Virus record (IMG/VR): IMGVR_UViG_3300044837_000117
Span: 1 to 42,218 of that record
Source: a virus
Strand: one strand, 5' to 3'
Length of the DNA stretch: 42,218 nucleotides
Each line of letters begins with the position of its first letter. Positions within the stretch are counted from its first letter, which is position 1. The position numbers and the translations under genes were made by a program. The notes beneath the pieces were generated by a model, which saw only the letters and a list, made by a program, of their open reading frames with translations, was not told where the DNA came from and searched no databases. This document shows, piece by piece, positions 34,401-40,126 of the stretch.

Positions 34401-35307
34401 TTATTTGTCGACGGATAACGAGAATTATCTTCCGGTCGACTATTCAAATACGCCGATCCCTTACGGGATCGTGGGAGCCGCATTGCCGGCGCCGGCGCGG
34501 CCTTATACGACGTTCGATTACAAAACGGTAATCAATGTGCGGATGGCCGCGGGACAAACGCTATCGAGCTGCACGATGGCGCAACTATTGAACGGCGCGA
34601 ATGCTTGCCTCATCGGGACGACGCAATATATCTTCGATCCGCGATACAACCTCTTCCAGACGCATCCGGTCTATCCTTACGAGCTCCTCCAGTTTAAGAA
34701 TGCGACGCTCCTCGCGGACGGCTCATACAACCTCGACACTTTGATCCGCGGCCAGCGCGGGACGGAATGGACAGTCGGAATGCATCTCGCCGGCGAGACG
34801 TTTATTCTCCTCGGCGCCGGCGGAATGGATCGCAAGTCGGCGGCGACGTCGATCATCGGAATTAATTATCAGTATTACAAAGGCGTCACCGTGGGCGCGG
34901 ACGTGCCTTCGACGCCGACACTCGGGATCCAACATCGCGGAATGGATCTAAGGCCTTACGCGCCGTGTCAAGTCCGCGGCGTCCGCGACGGTTCTAATAA
35001 TCTTACGATCACGTGGGTCAGACGAACGCGCGTCGGCGGCGATGGCTTGCTCGACGGGATCGACACCGTCCCGCTCGCGGAAGATAACGAGCTTTATGAG
35101 ATCGATGTTTTCTTTGCCGGCTTGCTTATTCGGCCGGGAAACTCGGCTCCTTTTCTCCCGGCGTTTTTTTCGACGACGCCAAGCTTCGTCTATACGGCCG
35201 CGCAACAAACGTCCGACGGCCTTACTCCCGGCACTCCGATACATTTCAAGATTTACCAGGTTAGCGCGCAAGTCGGGCCGGGGATCCCGGCCGACGTGAC
35301 TCTCTAA
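31474..35307 (+). CDS. Tail tip / host specificity protein (gpJ-like region)
   Basis: 1277 residues. A hydrophobic N-terminus with GFAAAGALTGGLAWAGFLGF is followed by GMPIPILYGSSRMGGQIIWA, MFCEGPANVLQVWGDAKLIYD and IYPGSTTQLPDPTIQADRG, typical tail tip sequence. Residues 297-358 hold the same kind of inserted beta domain as the connector at 20181. A repeat-rich middle (about 370-670, possibly propeller-like) and a gpJ-like hub part (RNTDVKNALTPLAAAYFFDI) follow, then a C-terminal beta region. It probably recognises the host surface. Confidence 0.82.
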   Translation: MARIALIVGFAAAGALTGGLAWAGFLGFGIAGSALGAIGLGAAVGGTVGQLAAAVLFPGHSFSSGPRLQDTQISSSAPGMPIPILYGSSRMGGQIIWATGIHETKTTSTVSAKGAPSQTSTTYSYTTSFAAMFCEGPANVLQVWGDAKLIYDKTGKGAIAADKLATGIGTNTKLVVPKIYPGSTTQLPDPTIQADRGINFTPGYRGRCYIVYENFPLADFGNRLPNIRGLCVSSTVQAYIKDTYPPAGLLDPQTNTYQPSKWPFISPLAREAVVFDIASGFVVETIDLNTSNTIALGSWIAATVFTPGMQILDPNGNVQSVYSTTGDQKTGGSVPTFTHTEGDTTTDNHVTWINVGAGPSGIPVTAKGILVFPEAANETFSANTGTMPFTAAVDSQGYIWNCALVSKAGISNNWYMYRFDPRTFAPVARIDLGPNSGPVLSYVTTAVNGRNVVIATTARNYTDNGQIYFIDGASGGIIAQGLCAGTVPNIHYANGPGTPAIDKQGVAYVAWWESTSSPWAYAIYKYDARSGGVQTSFYFFNGDATHGVPRSVVWNAADNSLICFNDLGAIVKIDVKTMTILATSAPLMFDGGGNWFEKIGKAYNGQAPASGLIVLPAGSAVGVAGNTHYLTFDCTAFAEVSRVNQRLYVANSGNWSGVDFFAYDVPTHSIVASCINYFAGTFRIYLERQTVGGATLDQVVLDLLKRGNLDPSLVDATQLSSDIVFGYPMTRNTDVKNALTPLAAAYFFDIVERDFKLYCVKKGGSSAMSIPEADLGLLGDGFEVKPTFAQEADLPKSVEIMYSDPARDYQPQKQGKRRHARVVKTKNKTIIELPLTLNSDVAMSIAVKALQVFWDERNTYTFNLYSAKYQILDPSDVVTFTYRGKQYAARITKTVSGLDFSIQMEAASEDPRNYITAQKGSGAGSYVSPILNPAPNTILFVLDIGLLQDQDASVQGSTGFYDAMSTPTLGWPGGALYLSTDNENYLPVDYSNTPIPYGIVGAALPAPARPYTTFDYKTVINVRMAAGQTLSSCTMAQLLNGANACLIGTTQYIFDPRYNLFQTHPVYPYELLQFKNATLLADGSYNLDTLIRGQRGTEWTVGMHLAGETFILLGAGGMDRKSAATSIIGINYQYYKGVTVGADVPSTPTLGIQHRGMDLRPYAPCQVRGVRDGSNNLTITWVRRTRVGGDGLLDGIDTVPLAEDNELYEIDVFFAGLLIRPGNSAPFLPAFFSTTPSFVYTAAQQTSDGLTPGTPIHFKIYQVSAQVGPGIPADVTL

Positions 35308-35317
35308 AGGGGAAAAA

Positions 35318-36049
35318 ATGTCTACTCCGAATCTAGCGATCGCTCACGTCCTCCCGACACAGAATAATAAAACCGTCACGATTAACGCCGGCCTGGATCA
35401 AATCGATACCGTGATCGCCGGCTCGATTACCGAGGCGATGTCCGACGCGGACTTCACCGTCCCGACAGCCGACGCGCTCGCCTACATGGCGTTTAAATTC
35501 ACCGGCGCGTTAACGGCCGTGCGGAATGTGATCGTCCCGCTCGTCAAAAAGATCTACCTGGTACAAAACGCCACAACGGGAGGCCAAGACATACTTTTTA
35601 AAACCGTTTCCGTAGGCGGAGGAGTAATCATCTCGCCGAATACCGGGACGGCCGGCGGCTTCGTCGCGGTCTATTGCGACGGGACGTATCTCGTTCCGCT
35701 CTTCGCTCCGCAGTCATGGGACATAACGGTCTTCGCGCCTGGCGTGGGAACAAATAACCAGGTCCTCTACTACGCGAAAGTGAATCGGCCGTTTATCGCC
35801 GCGCAAGGCGCGGGACAATCGAACGCCAGCGCGAAGATCGCCGCGACGGCGAGCACTACGTTTACACTCAAAAAAAACGGCTCGGCTTTCGCGACGGTAA
35901 ACTATGCGATCGGCGCGACGGCCGGCGTCTTCACACAAGCCGCGCAGGCAACTTTCGCGGCAACCGATGCGCTTGAGATCGACGGGCCGGCCGTCGCGGA
36001 CGCTACGCTCGCCGGCGTGAGCATAAATCTAAACGTGCAACGGATCTAA
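35318..36049 (+). CDS. Phage virion protein, DUF2793-like
   Basis: 243 residues. TPNLAIAHVLPTQNNKTVTI and INAGLDQIDTVIAG, then a beta segment (LVQNATTGGQDILFKTVSVG) and QPFIAAQ-like end, fit phage tail/fibre-linked proteins common after the tip gene. A strong GGGGAAAAAA precedes the start. Possibly part of the tail fibre; not proven. Confidence 0.55.
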   Translation: MSTPNLAIAHVLPTQNNKTVTINAGLDQIDTVIAGSITEAMSDADFTVPTADALAYMAFKFTGALTAVRNVIVPLVKKIYLVQNATTGGQDILFKTVSVGGGVIISPNTGTAGGFVAVYCDGTYLVPLFAPQSWDITVFAPGVGTNNQVLYYAKVNRPFIAAQGAGQSNASAKIAATASTTFTLKKNGSAFATVNYAIGATAGVFTQAAQATFAATDALEIDGPAVADATLAGVSINLNVQRI

Positions 36050-36080
36050 AAAACTCTTGGGGCGCGATCACCGGGGATGG

Positions 36081-36470
36081 ATGAATGAGATACACGTCCA
36101 ACAAATGATGTCTCATTGCATCGGATCCGCTCCGGAAGTAGCGTGCGGAATCCTTACCGTCGATAGCGTGCTCCCTTGCGAGAATGTGGAGAAAGTTCCG
36201 CATCTCAATTGTTACAAGGTCCCGTCGGCCGTGATCTACAAGCTTCCGCGAGGCGAGCTCCGCGGATTTTTTCATTCGCACGTTAACTCTCCCGCTATCC
36301 CTACGGAGCGAGATCTTCTCGCCGCTAACTGGTTTGGGTATGTTTATTGCATCCTCGGGGTGTACGACGATACCGCGCGCGAATTCCGTCTCTATCGACT
36401 CGAGGGAACGCCGTCCGCCAAATTTTTTACGGCGATCACACTCGGCTCTATATGGGACAAGACGAGATGA
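36081..36470 (+). CDS. JAMM/MPN-type peptidase domain protein (tail protease K-like)
   Basis: 129 residues. The JAMM motif is complete: E19 in PEVACGIL, HSH (H65, H67), then T75 and D78, with the Ser position replaced by Thr. Such domains are zinc peptidases, and in lambda gpK the JAB domain is fused to NlpC/P60. Here the NlpC/P60 part is a separate gene 5 kb upstream (31009). ATG 36081 follows GGGG; an in-frame TTG exists at 36057. Confidence 0.75.
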   Translation: MNEIHVQQMMSHCIGSAPEVACGILTVDSVLPCENVEKVPHLNCYKVPSAVIYKLPRGELRGFFHSHVNSPAIPTERDLLAANWFGYVYCILGVYDDTAREFRLYRLEGTPSAKFFTAITLGSIWDKTR

Positions 36471-36751
36471 GTAGGCCGAGCTCGCTTCGTCCGACGGCCG
36501 CGGACACTCCCGAAGCCAGGCTCGCCGGCGTCGTCGGGAATCTAATCGAAAAATTTAAAAGCGAACACTCCCACTATCCCGATATTGCGGATTTTTGCGA
36601 GGCATTGCAGCCGCACATCCGCCGGGAGATCTTACTCGCGATGCTGGACGAGGCGCAGATTCCGACGATCCAGCGCGGCGATCGGATCCGGGCCATTGTC
36701 GGCGAGCTCGCCGAGCTTCTACTGATTCAAGAGATGGAGTCGGGGACTTGA
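36467..36751 (+). CDS. Hypothetical helical protein
   Basis: 94 residues, helical and charged (LAGVVGNLIEKFKSEHSHYP, RAIVGELAELLLIQEME). No family recognised. It is ATGA-coupled to the JAMM gene and TTGA-coupled to the next. Confidence 0.5.
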   Translation: MSRPSSLRPTAADTPEARLAGVVGNLIEKFKSEHSHYPDIADFCEALQPHIRREILLAMLDEAQIPTIQRGDRIRAIVGELAELLLIQEMESGT

Positions 36752-36966
36752 ATCTCGAGCCGCGCGACTATCTGGAGATAGTCGGCTCGATCTTCCTGGC
36801 CGGCGGAGCTTTTGCAGTATTTAACGAGCGGCTCCGGCGCGTCGAGCACTCGCTCCGATCGAATGTTAACGGCCTGGGAACGAAGACAAACAAGCTCGTC
36901 TTGTATATCCAGGAGTCGACGGATGATCCGGTCAAGCGCACACGCTTAACGGATCTATTTAAATAG
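36748..36966 (+). CDS. Small single-span membrane protein, holin-like
   Basis: 72 residues from TTG (TTGA overlap with previous stop). One membrane segment near the N-terminus (YLEIVGSIFLAGGAFAVF), then a basic charged helix. By position next to a spanin-like gene it may be a holin or pinholin-like protein; this is not proven. Confidence 0.45.
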   Translation: MNLEPRDYLEIVGSIFLAGGAFAVFNERLRRVEHSLRSNVNGLGTKTNKLVLYIQESTDDPVKRTRLTDLFK

Positions 36967-36970
36967 AAAA

Positions 36971-37612
36971 ATGATCCTCCCTTCCACGCGCGTCAAACTC
37001 GAGATCGCCGCGGCGATCGCCGTCCTTGCCGGCGGAGGGATCGGCTTCCATTCCTGGATCGGCGAGCACGACGCCAGGTTAACGGCCGAGACTACGGCTA
37101 AAACTTCGCAGATCGCTTTCGACAAGGCCTCCGAGCAGATCCGCATCGAACGCGCGGCCGAGCAGCTCCGGGACAAAGAGTCGGCGGAACGGATCTCCGG
37201 GATCCTGGCCGACGCGGCCAAAGCTAAAACTCCGGAGCAGATCGTTCACTATCTCCCGACTCAGCTCCCGACGAAGATCCCGATCGAGATCTCGATCCCG
37301 AAGCCGACGATCGATAATCCCACGCCAAACGCGATCGCCTCGATCCCACAGTCCGAGCTCCCGCTCTTGCGCGACACTTTCGCCAAGTGTAAAACTGACG
37401 CCGTCGCGCTGAGAACGTGTACAGCCGACATCGCCTCGCGCGATCGCGAGATGGCGCAAGCCGACATTAAAATTAAAGCGATGACGGATGAGCGCGATAC
37501 CTGGAAGAAAGCGGCCGGCGCGACGAAGTGGCAACGCGCACAGCACGTGATCGAGCTCGGCCTGGCGCTCGCCGTGGGAATCGCCGTCGATCGAGCAGCG
37601 GCGCACAAGTGA
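36971..37612 (+). CDS. Spanin (Rz)-like membrane-anchored coiled coil
   Basis: 213 residues. An N-terminal membrane helix (IAAAIAVLAGGGIGFHSW) is followed by a long coiled coil (about 30-90), a Pro-rich region (TKIPIEISIPKPTIDNPTPN) and another helical part with RDREMAQADIKIKAMTDER, then a hydrophobic C-terminus (GLALAVGIAVDRAAAHK). This resembles an i-spanin but the second hydrophobic end is unusual. Lysis role inferred. Confidence 0.5.
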   Translation: MILPSTRVKLEIAAAIAVLAGGGIGFHSWIGEHDARLTAETTAKTSQIAFDKASEQIRIERAAEQLRDKESAERISGILADAAKAKTPEQIVHYLPTQLPTKIPIEISIPKPTIDNPTPNAIASIPQSELPLLRDTFAKCKTDAVALRTCTADIASRDREMAQADIKIKAMTDERDTWKKAAGATKWQRAQHVIELGLALAVGIAVDRAAAHK

Positions 37613-37628
37613 GCAGGAGTACGCACAA

Positions 37629-37772
37629 GTGAGCATGCGAAAAAATAATAACGGGCCGCGCGCCGGCGACGTGCGACTCACCGAGCAAGCATGGTTTAAA
37701 ACTCGTCGCGATCGGCAACGCCGGCGAAATGAGATCGCGAAGGCCTCGCGCAAGCGCAACCGTAGACGATGA
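37629..37772 (+). CDS. Very basic 47-residue protein
   Basis: GTG start in AAGTGAGC after GCAGGAG; the stop overlaps the next ATG (ATGA). The sequence is almost all charged: RLTEQAWFKTRRDRQRRR, ending RKRNRRR. Its start region is a 14-bp duplicate of the end of the previous gene (37602-37615 and 37622-37635). Its high charge suggests DNA or RNA binding. Overlap with the following gene is the main support. Confidence 0.4.
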   Translation: MSMRKNNNGPRAGDVRLTEQAWFKTRRDRQRRRNEIAKASRKRNRRR

Positions 37773-38074
37773 CGATCGAATCGATGATCCTTAAGCGCAA
37801 AGACGGGAGCTCCGGATACAAGCGAATCGAGATCCGCATCTTCGGGCCGGAGAATAAAGACTCCAAACTTCACATTATCCAGGCTCAACCTGGCGCGCAT
37901 TATCCCGAAGCGCAAGTCGAGGGGATCCTCGAAAACTTCGCCGAGAAGATTGAGACGGCGGCTCCGGAGGAAGAGTACGAGATCGTCGAGATCGGGCCAG
38001 CGCGTTTTAATTTTGTTTGGCGTGGAAGAAAGCCGTCGCCGGCGGAACAGCAAATCGCCTACCAGGCGCCGTAA
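37769..38074 (+). CDS. Hypothetical protein
   Basis: 101 residues, alternating charged and hydrophobic, with YKRIEIRIFGPENKDSKLHI and EYEIVEIGPARFNFVW. No family recognised. It is coupled to the basic peptide upstream. Confidence 0.5.
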   Translation: MTIESMILKRKDGSSGYKRIEIRIFGPENKDSKLHIIQAQPGAHYPEAQVEGILENFAEKIETAAPEEEYEIVEIGPARFNFVWRGRKPSPAEQQIAYQAP

Positions 38075-38076
38075 GC

Positions 38077-38418
38077 ATGAACTCATTCAGAAAACCCGTA
38101 ACGCAACGCATGGAGCGCGATAAGTTAGTGTTTAAAACGGAGCCCCGAACTGGCGAACTAACCCCGGTTCTGGTCGACATCGATTGTCCGGTATGCAAAA
38201 CAGATCTCGAACTCAATCTCCTCGAGGAGAGCTTCGACGAAGATCGCCGCGTGCGGATCTGGATCGGAACGGGCCGATGCATTTGCGGCCGCATCGTTTG
38301 CGCTACCGGATATTACGGCCTTCGAATCCTCCGGCTTTATACCGTCGCATCGAGCGGCCGACGATCGGACTCCGTAGAATTCCTTCGACAAGTACCGCTC
38401 CCAAAACCAGGGCGATAA
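38077..38418 (+). CDS. Zinc-ribbon-like hypothetical protein
   Basis: 113 residues. IDCPVCKTDLELN and later GRCICGRIVCATGYYG give C-x2-C ... C-x-C zinc-type pairs. ATG 38077 follows the previous stop by two bases. Function unknown. It is the last rightward gene before a 718-bp non-coding stretch. Confidence 0.5.
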   Translation: MNSFRKPVTQRMERDKLVFKTEPRTGELTPVLVDIDCPVCKTDLELNLLEESFDEDRRVRIWIGTGRCICGRIVCATGYYGLRILRLYTVASSGRRSDSVEFLRQVPLPKPGR

Positions 38419-38714
38419 ATTATTTCCGCTATAGACTTTGAGCGCGGAGCGGCCGATCTCTTTTCCTTGCCCGACAAAAGGGGACATGCGTGTTGCCGAC
38501 GGAGCAGGGCTCCCGGCAAAAAGCAGTCGCTCCGTTTTTACTCCGACAACTCCAAACACTCCCGACACTCCGCGCTGGGATGGCCAGCGCCGCGATACTG
38601 GCCAGCGGAGAGCTACGATCTCGGCTCGGGTGAGTCTTCACACGGTCCCCGCTATATAAATGTTAAGTCCTCTGGAATCAGTGAAACGGGTTGGCACCAA
38701 CTCGGCATCTGCGA

Positions 38715-38741
38715 TTTACAAATGTAAATATCTTTACATTT
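38715..38741. promoter_or_regulatory. Overlapping palindromes, operator-like
   Basis: TTTACA-AA-TGTAAA (38715-38728) and AAATGTAAA ... TTTACATTT (38720-38728 with 38733-38741) overlap, giving three TTTACA/TGTAAA half-sites in 27 bp, with a further TTACA at 38744. The AT-rich block stands out from GC-rich surroundings. Probably a repressor-binding site controlling transcription in this region. Confidence 0.5.
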
Positions 38742-38837
38742 CGTTACAAACTAAAGGACTTACGGTGTAGTGGAACCGCGACGAGGGACCATCTGTCCCG
38801 CGCGTCAGCTTCCGCGCGCCGTGGTAGAATCCGATCG

Positions 38838-38940
38838 GATCGGCGAGCGCGCTCCAAAGGCGTCGAAGAGTCCGGGGAAGGTGCACCTGAACCGGATGAC
38901 AGCGGCGATGAACTGCGGGTTCGAATCCCGCCGCCGATCA
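38838..38940 (+). ncRNA. tRNA-like RNA, atypical or degenerate
   Basis: A perfect T-arm, GCGGG-TTCGAAT-CCCGC (38915-38931), is followed directly by CGCCGATC (38932-38939), which pairs with GATCGGCG at 38838-38845, giving an 8-bp acceptor-like stem, with A at the discriminator position. A further stem TCCGG/CCGGA (38871-38875 with 38892-38896) sits where the anticodon stem would be, but its loop is 16 bases with AGGTGCACCT, and the D-arm lacks GG. No CCA is encoded. It may be a decayed class II tRNA, a tRNA mimic or an old attachment-site fragment. Confidence 0.35.
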
Positions 38941-39099
38941 CTCTTCCCGACAATGCTGGTTAAATCTTCACCAGGCCGTAAAGAATTTCGCGGGGGGTTA
39001 AGAATTGAGCGGCGATGTCGTGTACTGCAAAACGCTATACAAATGCAGCCGCCGAAGGGAAGTGTCACGCTTCCGCGTTATAGGTTGAATGGGTTTGTG

Positions 39100-39121
39100 A
39101 AGTGCGCAGAACTGCGCACTT
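39100..39121. terminator. 9-bp palindrome at end of the leftward block
   Basis: AAGTGCGCA-GAAC-TGCGCACTT lies 16 bases past the stop of the last leftward small gene (39137). There is no T-run on either strand, so it may be a weak terminator or an operator. Confidence 0.4.
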
Positions 39122-39136
39122 GTGCGCTACCGCCAA

Positions 39137-39313
39137 TTACCACTCGTCGACGTCCGCCTCAGCCATCGCGCAATCTTCGCATTGCTCCGAGACGCCGGAG
39201 CCGCGACACTCCGGGCAAGTCCCGAGATCCCATCCGGACGGCTGTGTTTTGTCCTCGACTTCGACGGTCCCCTGGCCGTGGCACGTCGAGCAGGTTATGC
39301 AAGTGCAGCTCAC
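39137..39313 (-). CDS. DnaJ-type zinc-finger-like small protein
   Basis: 58 residues. CTCITCSTCHGQGTVE and LGTCPECRGSGVSEQCEDC contain CxxCHGQG and CxxCRGSG, the two DnaJ-like zinc repeats. GTG 39313 overlaps the previous stop (GTGA) as at the other junctions; ATG 39334 is also in frame. Last gene of the leftward block. Function unknown. Confidence 0.55.
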   Translation of the reverse strand: MSCTCITCSTCHGQGTVEVEDKTQPSGWDLGTCPECRGSGVSEQCEDCAMAEADVDEW

Positions 39314-39522
39314 GGCTTCGATCCTGGCTTCCATCGTTCGACAAACTCATCGCGCTGGACCAGCGCGGCGAAGTCCAAAAGCGTGCGGCGCGCGAGCGTA
39401 ATAATTCGGCTTCGTCTGCCCGGATCGATATCCTCTGCCCGCTGGTAAATTAACTCCAGCACATCGTCGGCGATGTCGCCGGCGTGATCGATTGCCATTT
39501 GTTCGAGCTGCTCGTCTGTCAC
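39310..39522 (-). CDS. Small helical protein, third in the leftward cassette block
   Basis: 70 residues, acidic (TDEQLEQMAIDHAGDIADDV), ending PGSKP. It starts at GTG overlapping the previous stop (GTGA). No family recognised. Its 3' end shares the GGATCGAAGCCGTGA junction. Confidence 0.5.
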   Translation of the reverse strand: MTDEQLEQMAIDHAGDIADDVLELIYQRAEDIDPGRRSRIITLARRTLLDFAALVQRDEFVERWKPGSKP

Positions 39523-39863
39523 GGCTTCGATCCGATCTCCCGAAAATCAGGGAAGACTTCGACGTGTTCGCCGACGACGTAAGGCTTCTCGGGTGCAGCA
39601 ATGAAGCCTCCGGACGCGAGCGTGCACGGCGCGTCCGTCATCGGGTTTCGATCTTCCGGGTTGAACTTCTTCTCGACCGCAATGCGGTTAGCGAGCTCGC
39701 GTGCATAAGCTTCCAAGAATTCGTTGCTGTAGACTGTCCTGAGTCCTCCGATGCATTTAGCGGATTTTTCTACGTGTTCTCTCACTATGCTTTCTACAGC
39801 GCCGGCCGGCAGATGATCCCGCAATAGCACGTACAAAAAGCTAACCATTCCTTCGTTGCTCAC
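39519..39863 (-). CDS. Hypothetical protein, second in the leftward cassette block
   Basis: 114 residues from GTG 39863 (GTGA overlap). SFLYVLLRDHLPAGAVESIV and FLEAYARELANRIAVEK are helical; after NPMTDAPC comes a short C-terminal part ending EIGSKP. An upstream ATG in frame (40013) would overlap the neighbour extensively and is less likely. No family recognised. Confidence 0.55.
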   Translation of the reverse strand: MSNEGMVSFLYVLLRDHLPAGAVESIVREHVEKSAKCIGGLRTVYSNEFLEAYARELANRIAVEKKFNPEDRNPMTDAPCTLASGGFIAAPEKPYVVGEHVEVFPDFREIGSKP

Positions 39864-40126
39864 GGCTTCGATCCGATCTTCTCGACCGCGGCATCCGCGA
39901 ATCTCACAAAGCTGTGTTTCTCTTCGTCGCTTCGTAACTTGTACCAGGGGTATTTGACAACTGATATCTTTGCCACGACTAGACGAAAATTCATTGCTCC
40001 GCATCGGTAGCAAAGGTTAGGGCGCCCAAGATGGATGTGAAAAAACGCCCGGCAATCCTGGCATTGATAATTCAGACGGAATGTTATGTCCGGCGTGGGA
40101 TCTGACATCACTGGTGGATCGTACAT
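39860..40126 (-). CDS. Zinc-ribbon-like protein, first after Int2
   Basis: 88 residues. YQCQDCRAFFHIHLG and NLCYRCGAMNF give a C-x2-C ... C-x2-C zinc ribbon. The end AAVEKIGSKP is nearly the same as the end of Int2 (AAVEKIGSKG), and the DNA under it matches over 26 bp. ATG 40126 overlaps Int2's stop (TAATG). Confidence 0.6.
   Translation of the reverse strand: MYDPPVMSDPTPDITFRLNYQCQDCRAFFHIHLGRPNLCYRCGAMNFRLVVAKISVVKYPWYKLRSDEEKHSFVRFADAAVEKIGSKP

Larger units (their letters stand above)
38419..39136. other. 718-bp region with no convincing protein gene
   Basis: Open frames here are short and unlike proteins on both strands. It contains GTTGG-CA-CCAAC near 38690, TTTACA/TGTAAA operator-like repeats (38715-38741), a hairpin GGGAC-CATCT-GTCCC (about 38785-38800), a tRNA-like fold (38838-38940) and a 9-bp palindrome (39100-39121). 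Likely a regulatory and RNA-coding segment dividing the rightward late genes from the leftward Int2 block. Confidence 0.7.

Noticed and set aside
37079-38086. Long minus-strand open frame (335 codons)
   Set aside because: It is antisense to the spanin-like gene and two coupled rightward genes, Arg-rich and without domain features, as expected for a shadow in GC-rich DNA.
38429-38659. Short open frames on both strands in the non-coding region
   Set aside because: Composition is not protein-like, starts are weak, and the opposing frames exclude each other.
38760-38835. Second tRNA-like segment (GGTGTAGTGGAACC and a GGGAC...GTCCC hairpin)
   Set aside because: No T-arm or acceptor pairing could be found; only simple hairpins remain.
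38838-38940. tmRNA or selenocysteine tRNA
   Set aside because: No tag-coding segment or typical tmRNA ends; no TCA anticodon in the loop, although the 8+5 acceptor/T stacking resembles tRNA-Sec.
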